Below, piece after piece: positions 12,053-23,187 of a stretch of 64,000 nt of DNA. Position 1 is the stretch's first letter. Each line of letters opens with the position of its first letter. A model generated the notes under the pieces. It saw nothing but the letters and a program-made list of their open reading frames with translations, did not search any database and was not told the origin of the DNA. A program made the position numbers and the translations under genes. Origin of the DNA: Pempheris klunzingeri (taxonomy: Eukaryota; Chordata; Actinopteri; Acropomatiformes; Pempheridae); contig NC_092034.1 in the NCBI RefSeq assembly GCF_042242105.1, positions 4,831,144-4,895,143 on the forward strand, read 5' to 3'.

Positions 12053-13248
12053 CAGTGGTTCTCAACGGGTCTGGCTTCAGGACCCACCATCACCCCTTAA
12101 TGACAAGCCCAAATCGAGGAAAATGTTCAACTTCTCAAATGTATTTAATGAAAAGATGGTGCAGATTGAACCTGAGATAGTCCAGAACATCCCAGTACGC
12201 CAACACAAAAAGTTTAATGATAAACCAAAACGAGCAGCAGGTGGCGACACTCGATTAGCTGCATTTAAATTAAAACCAAAAAGTGCATCTTGGGGACAAG
12301 ACACAAGGTTTCAAGAATATTAATGTGACTGTAGCTGTGATAACCTGAACAGCCCTGGATCAATAATATTCAATCAGTAGCACTTCAGTAGCCGTTGATC
12401 CTGAGGCTGTGACAACATACACAACACTTCAGTAACCTCAGCCTGTTTTAGCAGACCTAACAGTGCTTTCATGCACAGACAGGAAATAAAAAAGTGCAAC
12501 TGCTGAGAAGTATTTTGAAAAAGACTCAAATGATGTAGCTTTGTGTCCATAGTGTAAATATTTATTTATCATTACAACATATATTTATTTGTTATTGCTT
12601 ATTTTCTACTGCTGTTTTCTTTACTCTTTCTTTTTTCTATTGTTGCTGCTGTAACATGTGAATTTCGCCCTATGAGGGGATCAATAAAGAAAAGTCTAAG
12701 TCTAAGTCTTTGGCTGAGGATCCTCACTCACTGAATCTGAATCTGTGACCAACCAACACTGCACTGTGGGAAACATTCAGTTTCTTCAGGAGCAGTTTTT
12801 AATCCACAAACTCAAAATAAATTAAACAAAAAGTGCAATTCACAAAAGATTCAAGATTACCTTCTCAGTAGATACTGAAAAACATTGAGCTTTGAAGAAA
12901 AGTAAGCAGCACTCACTTCAACCTCAGGTGAAACAGCTCACTGCACAAAACTGAGGTTTTTGTCCTCCTTTGTCCTCCATATAAGAAAATCCAGATGGCA
13001 TGTAGTCGGTATCCTACCTGCGTTTTGCTCAATTAGGATGAAAACAAACTTTGCAGGTCTTCTTCTATACTGGGTGTCAATTAGCATCACCGGTCATTAT
13101 CGCCACCTACTGTTAGGGAGTGTGAATAGATAATCCTCTTCAAAATAAAAGCACAGGATTTTTTTCTTAACCTTTTTTTTTTTTTCTCCAACTGAACACA
13201 GATTTGCAACCCACTTTTGGGTCGCAACCCACCAGTTGAGAATCACCG
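12053..13248. mobile_element. hAT-like non-autonomous DNA transposon
   Basis: The left end reads CAGTGGTTCTCAAC and the right end, reverse complemented, reads CGGTGATTCTCAAC, so 12 of 14 terminal bases match. The subterminal parts share GACCCA/GGGTCGC words typical of a vertebrate hAT family. The flanking octamers ATCTATAC (12,045-12,052) and ATCTAAAC (13,249-13,256) differ at one base, which would fit the 8-bp target duplication of hAT elements. However, the two flanks come from different parts of the host repeat, so this match may be coincidental or a deletion may have occurred. No transposase frame is present; the 1.2-kb interior is AT-rich and includes a retrotransposon-like tail. Confidence 0.65.
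12555..12709 (+). mobile_element. 3'-end fragment of a non-LTR retrotransposon, nested in the hAT element
   Basis: A T-rich stretch leads to 'GTGAATTTCGCCC', 'GAGGGGATCAATAAAG' and then tandem TCTAAG units. This resembles the 3' tails of teleost LINE/SINE elements, which end in a short tandem repeat rather than poly(A). Its position inside the hAT-like element implies a later insertion. The family is not determined. Confidence 0.4.
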
Positions 13249-13352
13249 ATCTAAACTCCACACAGAAAGTCCCCAGGTTCAAACCGGGATTTCAAACCTG
13301 GAACCATCTTGCTGTGAGGCAACGGTGCTAACCACCGCACCACCATGCCGCC
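13249..13352 (+). repeat. Right piece of the dispersed repeat split by the hAT-like element
   Basis: Contains 'CTCCACACAGAAAG', 'TTGCTGTGAGGCAACGG' and 'TAACCACCGCACCACCATGC', the standard right end of the teleost repeat whose left end is at 12,018. The middle of the repeat is missing. Confidence 0.55.
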
Positions 13353-15928
13353 TGACTGCCAACCAATTGGGTTTAAGGCTCTTCAGCTTTACTTTTCAGC
13401 TACCCAGCCACGTCCACTTCTTTCATTAAGGCTAGCAGAATTTAGGTAATTTATCCTTTTGTTTTAATAACCGTGATGAAAAGATGAAAAGAACATACAA
13501 TGAGCTTCTCAGTAACTATTAACTGCACCCCCACGTTCTTGTTCAGCTGAGATAAGATGAGTGAATTTTTAGATTAAAGCGATAGTCAGGAGTCACGATC
13601 CCAAATCTCCTCCGGGTGACTTGAGTCATTCAGAGGTTTGTGTGGCCTCTCCTGAAATACTCCAGCCACGTCTGAATGTGTCAGACGGTTATGACTCCCA
13701 TATGTGATGTGTTAATTACATCCTGGTGACGTTGTCTGGTGCTGTGATGAGTAATGACTGGATAAACGAGGTGGATTTCTTTCTTTTTGTACCACGTCAT
13801 AAAACTCATCACATGCCATCTTTTCATTCTGGGGGTTATTTTTCTCCGTCATCTTCTGTCTTAGTGTTCATTTATTTTTAAATTTCACTTACACATTATG
13901 TTGAATACGTCATAAAAAGCCTAATTATCTACAAGGACAAACTGATTCAGTCAAAGAGAAAGTCAGTGGAAGTTAGATCTGATGAATTCTACCGCTGTCC
14001 AGATTCACATCACTCATCTCAACACCTTTTCTTCTCCCTGAGTCATGTTTCTTTCTATGATTTGTGGCTCTCATGCTACATTTGCCCTGCCGTCAGACAC
14101 AGCTGCATTCGGCCAGGTCTGGGTTAGACATCCATACAAGGATAACTGTTCTCCATTACCTGCAGTTTCGTAATTACACCGTCCCCACAAGGCCTGTTAG
14201 CCAGGACACGATTACAGTTTGCAATTATGACCTAAAAGGGTTGTCACATTAGGTGTTGCTCAGAAACCTGCAGAAGAATTGATTACAGAGCATGAATCAC
14301 AACACACAATGGCTGCTGCAATTTGTAGCTGTGTGTGGAAAAAGGCTGAAACGTTGCAGACGGAAGGATAAATGATGCATTAGCATTGGCTTGTGTTTAA
14401 CCCCTTGTACTCCCCTTTCCCGCCGATTTAATTTTTATTAAATCATATTATAATATACTAATGAAATGCATACAATAATCTTATTTAATATACCTTCTAT
14501 TCTTTTATTTGATATATCTTATCCCATTCTTTTATTCTTTCATTTAATATATCTTATTCTGTTCTTTATAAACAGTACGACATCACCATAGCAACATAAT
14601 ATCGTGCGTGTTTGTTTAGCCATCCTGCCATTCCCTCAGATTTGTTTGTTTTCCCTGTGCCATCCAGAAGGTGTTGTTGTCCTCTGCCTGAATCCATGTG
14701 AATGCAGTATAAACCTTGCCAAAATACAGTCCTAGCCCAAACCCTAACCTGGGACACCACCGGCAGGTAGGGATTGAAACAAGTGGAGGTTTTTTCACAT
14801 ATGACTAGTTGAGCTCAGCAGGTTTTGCATGACTTGAGGGGATTTATAGGGGAAATGAGTCTCCATGTTAATCTGAGAGATAATGAGAAAGATTATTGTG
14901 AAGCTCGAACACCAAGCAAGGGTGGCCTTCACTGCAGAACCAACAATCAAAAAATGAGCCTGGAAAATGAAATGTGAGTGAAATTAATTGCAATTTTAGG
15001 TGCAAGACACCACATGCAAGTCATTCTTAAGCATGTCTCATACATAGAAGAGGAAAGAGGTCAAACGAAGAACAATGTTGTCAGAGTAGAGACCCTTAAA
15101 GGCACAAAAACACACAAAACAAGACTGCGCTCTCAAGAACAATGACAGTTGTTTCAAAGTGGCCCAAAACAACCTACGTTAGGACTCATGGAGACAGTAT
15201 CATGAAGCTCAGGATGGATCGATGTCAACAAAACATCTGTTTGTTTCCCTTTACAATCGCTGATCAATGTATCTCTTTTTAAAACATAATCATGATCATT
15301 CCTGAATTTCATCCATACTTGTTTTTGTCCGACGAGGAACTTCTAATAACCCAAACAATAATGTTTCCTCAAACCTATCAGACAGTATCAAATCACAAGA
15401 AGAATTTGTTTTTCCACAGTCATTTGCAACACTCGTTTTTATTTAGAGGACTTGTTGCATAAAACAGTTTTGGAATAGTAAATACTCTGTTGCAATAGGT
15501 TTCAAGCTTAGTGTTATTCCCTGGGCTGGATCTCATCCCAGCATGCAGTTGGGTGAAATGTGGCAAAACAGCTTAGGCAAGTCACTAATTTGTGTTTGTT
15601 TGGATGAAAATCTACTAACTAATCATGAAATCCTGTCTCAGACACGGGACACAAGAGGAAGGGTTGGTGGGTGCTGCCTCAGGTTCCAGTTTAGGGTTAA
15701 AGGTGACCAGATCTGAAAGAATGCAGGTATTAAACACTAGATTGTGAAAATCCTGCATTACAGTTAATACTTTTTCTTTTTCATCTCTGATTGAACGACC
15801 ATCTGCTTCAGTCTCTTGACTGGGAGCATCCTGACTGTAAACAGGTTAAACCCTTTGACCCTGCCTCAAACATTTGCATATTCCACATCCCTGGTTCAGA
15901 GGTTTCACACAGCTCTCTCTCGCTCTTT

Positions 15929-15949
15929 CACACACACACACACACACAC
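15929..15949. repeat. Short (CA)n microsatellite
   Basis: A CA run of about 21 bases. Confidence 0.9.
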
Positions 15950-16869
15950 GCTCACTTACTACAGCACGTATCCCCATCCTACACACACCAACTGTTCGGT
16001 CTGAGGCTTGATCAGTCAGTCTGTCAGGGTTTTCGGTTACTAAGCAACATCTCATCCTCCAGTCATCAGCCAACTGTCAAAGAGTCTCTTTATATTGACA
16101 TTTCTTGACAGAAGACTAAATGGTCTGGCATGAGCACAGACACTAGAGTCAGAAATGAAATTCTGCTCCAGGCAAACACGCTTTCAAATGATTATAAAAT
16201 GAGCAGTAAAGGCCCCAAAGTGCTCTTGATTAGGTGTGCGCTCTCTTTGCATTTCACTGTGTTCACATTTTATTCACTGACTTGCCAAATATTCATGGTG
16301 GATGGATGCAAATGCCGTCCCCCGTGGGCTAACGTGGGTGATGTGTGACTGGGGGATTCTCTCCTGTGCTTTTAGGGTGAGAAAAATAAGGTGGTAGAAA
16401 ACCAAGTGCGCAGCCTGAAGCAGTTGGAAATGTTGGCAGCACACAGGCAGCAGAGCCACACTAAAATCACTGCGTCAACAAAAAAAGTACCAGGCAACAG
16501 TAAACATGATGCTTTGCAGCTCTGCATCTTTTAGATATTTTTCATGTTTTCCATAGAACAGAAAGAAATAAAACAAAAAATACAAGGGGCAGTGAACAGT
16601 TACAGCTGTCCTTAAAATGAAAAATACTTTATCTCCTATTAATGCATTATATTAGAGATTCATAACAGCAGCATCTGTGATCGGTTTTGTGACATTGTCC
16701 TTTGTAAAGATGTTAAAATGTGTCTGTTGGCCACCTGGTGAATGTAGGTCCAATATTCACTCTCTTTTAGCTCTACTTTTGGTCTCCACCAACGTCTGAC
16801 TCTTAAGCTGAAAATGAAGCTACGAGAGTGGTGAGAGTGAACTGCAGGTCTGACAGCTAAATAATGAGC

Positions 16870-16995
16870 TGAAACCATAGACTGTATAAAAGAAGTGGAC
16901 GTAGCCACCATGATGTTTGTGGACCACCGTTTTGAAGCCTCACTTCACTTTACGGGCATTGTCATCTTGGTTTCATCATCACTACGAAGCTGATA
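16870..16995 (+). repeat. Dispersed teleost repeat fragment
   Basis: Starts with 'ATAGACTGTATAAAAGAAG' and 'TGGACGTAGCCACCATGATG', followed by 'CCGTTTTGAAGCCTC' and 'GTCATCTTGGTTTCAT'. This is the recognisable start of a common teleost repeat, truncated after about 125 bases. Confidence 0.6.
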
Positions 16996-17870
16996 TATAT
17001 GATTGTATTCATTATAGCCACTTAAAAACTAACATAAAACAACTTGAAGATAAGGTTTGATTTGAAATTAATTGTAAAACTAAAGTTAGTTTGTACCTTG
17101 CAGCGCGTTATATTTCACCGTGTTGGCTCCTTCTGTTTTTGTGAGGCAAATTCAAGCCTCAAATGTAATTCGACACTACGGTGGAGTGTTGAATGTTGCA
17201 TAAAGTCAAACTGCACCGCCCTTTCATTCACAGCTGAGTGCCATCCTGGGAGACAGGTGAAGTCTGACAGCTACTCAAAGTATCTCACCTGAAAGACTGG
17301 GACTTCTGAACTGTAAAGAAATTGGCTCACTCACAGCGGCTGCACACGCCCTTTCCCCACTCTTCTGGAAATGTCAAGTCCTTACCTGCTAATAATATAA
17401 AATTGCACGTCAAAGAATCTCCGTGTATATCTGTCCTTGATGTTCTATGTGCATGTGTGTGCGCTTGTGTGAGAGAGTACACTCTTTTCTGCCCTCTCCG
17501 GTTGCTTGGACACCGGTACTGAGAAGCTGGCCTGTGTTTCACACTGAGTGCCAACCCACCACTTCACCAAGAGAGATTTATCTGTAAGGTACTGTGGTGT
17601 TTCTTTATGTATAGTTTCACATTTATCTATGCATTTGATTATCTGTGTTGCAGCTCCATATGTTTTTGGAACATTATTTTGTCTGCGTTTACATTTACTT
17701 ATTCTCAGTCCCCATAACTTCTGGACATGTTTGTGTATGTGTCAGAGCAGGAGTGGGTGTCGGCTGCGTGTGGAGACGCTTAGCAACATTTACGCCAGCA
17801 TACGGACCGTGGGTGTGGGACCGAGAGGGAGCAGGCACCAGGGCCAGACTGGTCCTGGTGGGAGGCAGCG

Positions 17871-17871
<1 letters not shown>

Positions 17872-17901
<30 letters not shown>
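17872..17901. repeat. (TG)n microsatellite
   Basis: A 30-base TG run. Confidence 0.95.
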
Positions 17902-17903
<2 letters not shown>

Positions 17904-20900
17904 GTAGTGGCTTGGGTATGATTTGGCAGATTACTCAGACTCGATGAACTATTAGTCAAACAAATCTTTTATTAAACATGTTGAATTTCAAATCTGGTCA
18001 GCTGCAGTACATCAATGTGATTCAGAAGTGAAAAAAAAAAAACATGACAGTCAAAAGCTTGATGCCATATGTGTACACCCACTGTTATGCTCTGATTGTC
18101 TGCAGAATACTTGTGTCAGCATGGATATACAAGAAGCAACCACCATGTCTGAATGTTAAAACCAATGCAGAAGCACGGCTGAAATATTCAAACAGAAGAC
18201 TGCATGTTGTTTTTTTTGTTGTTTTGAACAATGTTTGGCTGCAAAGCGTTTGTAGTGACTCACTCAGCACAGTTTAAGACATTACAGTTGCAAGCAAAAG
18301 TGCCGAGCGAAGTACTTCTGGTGCATTTGCTCTCCATCCAGCAGTGCCTTGACGTGGGTCATGGGTCGCGCTTCAGAGGGCAGATTTCTCGTTTCATACA
18401 ATGCATGTGGTTCACCTTTGGAAAATGATGCAATCAGTCCCCAAATGAAGCTCTGATGAAAGTTCATTGAGGAGCATCGTTCTGCTTTTACTCCTCTGCA
18501 GAATCATTTCTTCTATTCTGACCTCCTCTATCACCGACGCTCACCTTCGTGTCAGCAGTTTCCATCATCCATTGTTTGCTGGCTTTACTCCACCACCAAC
18601 GCCATCATCTAGACTCCCACAAAGTGTTTTTAGCTCACAGTTTCCCAATAAATAGTATGTGCCACTACTGAACACTGTGATTTGAATCACATATTGTTAC
18701 AGAAAGAACAGATGTCAAATTTTTTCAAGTTATAGGTGTCATAAAATGAGAGGAAATTCGAGATATTGCAAGGGAAATATGGTGCTTTAGTCATTTTACC
18801 CTCTGTTTTTGTGTCTCAGATGTGTATGTATTCATTTACACCATTCTGGTGAGTATTAGAGTTTGGCACAATCATCTCCACTGAGCCTGATTACCCTATA
18901 ACATTAATTATAGCCTTGTTATTAGTTGCACAGGCCCATTTCTCTGTTTTTCTACTCCTTTATTTAATTTATTTCTCCATCTTCATTGTGTGTTCTCCTC
19001 GCTCTTCTTTTCATGACTTCCCCTCTCTTCTCGATCCTTCGCCCTCTCAGCTATTATCTCGCTTCCCATTACACCTTGTGCTCCCTCCCCCCCTTTCCCC
19101 AACTCTCTCATTAGCGCCCTAACTAAGACGTGTCACATTCTCACCCTCTGCCGTGGCGGAGGAGGTGATGTGCAACATGGAGGCCTTTCATCGCCCTGCG
19201 GTGACACGCTGCAGGTCGCCGGTCTCCAACCAGAATGAGCTCAGTCCTCACTGTAAAGGGACAAAGCAACAAAGGCTGTGATATCACCATGACCCTCTTA
19301 TCTGATGAACCGAGGTCTTTAAAACATCTTGTTTAAGGACTAGTATGAAAGAGATGCAAACTCTAGCCTGTGCATTTTCATTTTCCATTTTCTGATAAAT
19401 AGATATGCAAGGTCTTTTTTATAAAACAAAACCCAAAACATTAGATCTTCATCAATTTGGACAGATGGGTGGGCTTTATTTGCTTAAATTTGCTTCAATT
19501 TCGTCCTCTACTGAGACATGTTTTAAGTAGCCCGCATTGTGCTTTCTCATCTGATAAAGAGAGCTGTTTGAGTCAACCTTCCAGTTGTCATAGCAACGGC
19601 ACACACACGCACACTTTAATAACTCAGCACAAACCGTACGGCTGCATGTTATTACTCATGATGCTTTAGTTGATTTGAAAAGAGGGTGAAGGAGAGACGA
19701 GAGGTAAGACTTAAAATAATGCAAAATAGTGGTTTATTAGTGCAACTGCCAGAGGGGGGTGCTGTGTACCTCAGGAGGTGCAACAGTTAGGGGGTCACTC
19801 GGGCACATACATACATCTACACAGATATCTTACCAATGCAGAGGGTATTTAAATAAGGAAGGCAGTATCTGTTGCTATGGGTCACACATCTGTTAATAAT
19901 TAAGAGTAAATGTCAGCTCTCAGTGGCAGTAAAAGTCTCCTCTTAAACCTTCCTCCCTGTGATGTTAGATGTTAGATGCTGAGTGCAGAGAAGGGATATG
20001 CACAGTCTGCTTGTATCTCTGTGTCAAGTTTCTTCCACTCTCTGTCAGCATGAACTCTGATGATGAGTCTTTGAAAAACTGTCAAATCCTGCTGCTGTCT
20101 GCCATTATCGCGGCAGCCACTCCTGCCTGCGACTTTTCAAAATATTTAATACAGAGTTGACGAGTGTAACCCAAAGCCTTTCAGTCAGCTTGTCACCAGA
20201 CCATTCTTGCACTTTCTGACAGCTGAAAGACGAAGGAAACAAGTGCTTTGAGGCATACAGACACGCAGTGCTAATCAGGTATAATGTGAGATCTCTATAA
20301 TGTCTACATCACAGTGTAGAACAAAACAGTGACTGGATGCATTCATTTTGATTATATTTCTCCTTAATTAGCTTTAATGTTGGCAAAATCACCCTCTTCT
20401 ACACTGTCTCACAATGATGTAGCTATATTTTGGATCAGCTTGTTTTAGCGTGTTATCCATGACGTATATGATGTTTAGACTCTTTTTAACAACAAGGCAA
20501 CAAAAGGCCTCAAGACAAAATACAAAAGAAACACAATATAAAAGGGCATTTATAAATGGGAGTTTTAAAAATAGGAGATACAAAAATTAAGTTAAACATT
20601 TAAGCAATCATTCTATGTATAGAATAGTACAGCTGAGATGAAACACTAAGTGAATCAAACTACATCATCGCATCAAGATTTTATACACATTTCCCCAAGA
20701 TTCAGTCAAATTTGGCATCTTTGAAAACTTTTTTCTCAACTTCAAAACTTCCATGAGTGTGAAAGATATGAGAAATGGCGTAGATGTGCCAGCGGTTAAA
20801 TATGAATGTTTCATCCCAGTTGTATTTGTTTATATGGTTGAAATGGAGATTAAACTTCAACTCCAAATGTTAAGCTTAAAAACTGATTATAGAACAACAC

Positions 20901-21338
20901 AACATGAGCATAACGTAAATATTTTCCTCATTGAAATATGAAAACGAGGACTCAAGGCTCAGTTCAAGGCTGAGTAATACCTTGGAGGAGATTTTGTCAA
21001 GTCTGGGCTTTTAGTCTGGACTATAAATGATAATAATAACCATAATGGATGGATGAATAATGGATTTTCTGAAGTGGGTACTTACATTTAGAGTATACCT
21101 ACAAGCAGTCGCCCCCAGCTTGGACAAGCAGGCAGGAGTCTGCATGGCTGTAAGCAATATTCTGCTGTGACAGGGTCAGCAGGAAAATGTATTTTCGCCA
21201 CCTAAAAAACTTTTAATCAAGTGTATGCTACATTTAGAATATCTGCTTTTTGTTACCTTACAATTTCATGCTGTTCCCTCATTCTCTTTGCTTGCTTCAA
21301 AGCCACCAGACTCTGTTGGCAATAATAGTAATTTTACC

Positions 21339-21469
21339 TTTGCTAGTCTACTGCTGCCTCAATTGTTCAGCTTGCTTTTATTATTGGATCATTTTACTGT
21401 ATTAATTGGTTAGTTCAGATCCAAACTAATGTGTTGATTCATCGATTGAGGCAGCGGTAGTCTAGCAAA
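21339..21469. repeat. Inverted repeat able to form a 27-bp hairpin
   Basis: The arms are 21,339-21,365 and 21,443-21,469. They match at 24 of 27 positions, and two of the three mismatches would be G-U pairs in RNA. The spacer is 77 bases. No transposon termini were recognised. It could be a degenerate foldback element or a transcribed hairpin. Confidence 0.6.
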
Positions 21470-22543
21470 TTGGTGCCTCATAAAATCCCACTTCAAAAAA
21501 CTGGAACAATCCATTTAAAATAATCAATTAGAGCTGCTATTTTATAGAACTACTGCAATCAAACTATGACGCTACTTCTAAGCTAACTAAGGCAGTTCAA
21601 AAATATCAACACATCTAAGAACTTGCTTTATACAATCAATGCTGAATTCATCAATTTTCAATTGTGAATCCCAGAATTTACAAAACAATGAAACAAATAT
21701 TTCTCTATCTGAAAGCTCACACTATCATGATGCTCTACCCGCATAGTAGAGACCCTCAACCAGTGCCCCCACACCCTCACTGGCATCTAAATAGGCACAC
21801 ACTCACACACTGCCTGACCCATCATGCTGGCAGGGGGAGAAGGCTGATCATATTACACAGTGTTATTAATAGCCACCCTCTCCCTTTTCTCATTGTAAAT
21901 TAATAGCTGACATGATCCCAAACTGACGCTCTCTGCTTGCATCTCTCTTTATCTCTCATTTCATGTTTCCATCTCTTTTTCCACTCAGATCACGTCTTCC
22001 AAAATACCTTTAAAGTGATGGCAGTCAATTAAAGACATTAAACATTCTTTCAATCGTGTGCTTCTATCAAGTTACAACATTTTTTAAATGTTTCTATTTG
22101 ATGAGGGACACCGAATCCTTTTGTTTATTCACAATCAACTCCACAGGGCACCTTTAACCCTTAAGCTCAAAATTGATTTTATCCTTAGGGAACTTTTACT
22201 TACACTTGGAAGAAGTACTCAGAAGTAAAAACCAAATATAATGCTCCATTATTTGACTGTTAACTATCCATATCTATGGCTAAACTGACCAACACCATCT
22301 TAAAGATAAGCAATTGTCCAGCTAAAAGGAATATAAATGTGATTTAATTGCACAAATCATTATTATGGCATGAGAAATCAGCTAGACACACATCACGTTT
22401 GGATTTGCTTTAGATGCACAAACAAGTGTGTGCAAGACTCTGTGTCTCCATGTCCCTCTGTCCATCTGTGCCTGCAGAGCACATCTACCCTCTGACCCTC
22501 TGCGTGGACACCATCTTGTCCACAGTGTTGTCCCGCAGAGGCC

Positions 22544-22553
22544 TTATTTTTAG
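22544..22553 (-). promoter_or_regulatory. MEF2-like site upstream of calsequestrin
   Basis: TTATTTTTAG on the plus strand (CTAAAAATAA on the minus strand) fits the MEF2 consensus YTA(A/T)4TAR exactly. It lies about 640 bases before the casq1 start codon, and calsequestrin-1 is a striated-muscle gene. An E-box (CAGGTG) is at 22,733-22,738 and a weaker AT-rich site (CTATTTTT) lies near 22,784. A role is inferred from position and gene identity only. Confidence 0.4.
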
Positions 22554-22984
22554 CGAGAGTCCGAGTCCTCTGCAAAACTTAATATGGGAATGGCATCTTG
22601 GAGCTCTTCTTTCCTCAAGCTCTCATCGTACATCCATCCATACCTTCAGTCCTCCAAGACACTGTGCTGGTATCTCTAGCTCTCCAAACACCCAACACAA
22701 CCGCTGTCCCTTTTCATAGCCACGGCTTCAAACAGGTGGCTGTATGACCTAATCGCAGCTCCGCCTATGTTACCACCCATTTGCTATTTTTCTGACCACT
22801 GCTCAGATGCCCCCTCCCAGTCTCTTTCACTGTCTGTCCGACTATTTTGGCAGCCCCCCTGACTTGTGCACGGCTTTTGGACGGGTGGGATCAGTGCCTT
22901 GCCTACTCACATACCGATTTGCGTCCACAAAAAGAGCCCCTCCCCTTTTCGTCGACCAGTGGCGTCAGCAAAACCACGTGTATC

Positions 22985-23187
22985 TCTTTTTTAAAAGGGG
23001 GGTGTCACTGTACGACCTGCTCTTCTCTTGCTGGTGGGGGACGGAAGCAGACTTTGTTCCTAACTCTCCCTGCTTGACACCAACTTACGTTAGGGACAAC
23101 ATTAAAACAGTGTATTTTTTTCTACCCCACGTCAATAGTTAAGGCTCTGAGAAGAGGCGTTCTTGTGGCCACCAGGTGACGATAGCC
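22985..23187 (+). promoter_or_regulatory. Probable casq1 core promoter and 5' UTR
   Basis: A TATA-like TTTTTTAAAAGG at about 22,987-22,998 sits roughly 190 bases before the start codon. That would place transcription start near 23,020-23,030 and give a 5' UTR of about 160 bases. No splice acceptor is needed before the ATG. The start site itself cannot be seen in the sequence. Confidence 0.35.

Larger units (their letters stand above)
13353..22540. other. Intergenic region with no supported gene
   Basis: Mostly AT-rich single-copy sequence with a few repeats. Non-repetitive segments at about 13,600-13,750, 14,064-14,250 and 19,140-19,250 are more GC-rich than their surroundings and could be regulatory. 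One open frame at 16,376-16,486 has an acceptor-like border but no further support. I see no gene. Confidence 0.55.

Noticed and set aside
17548..17947. Overlapping plus-strand open frames ending in (CV)n
   Set aside because: The length is inflated by a TG microsatellite and the two frames are equally open.
22807..23142. 111-codon plus-strand open frame ahead of casq1
   Set aside because: It lies in the promoter/5' UTR, uses a weak context and has no family similarity.
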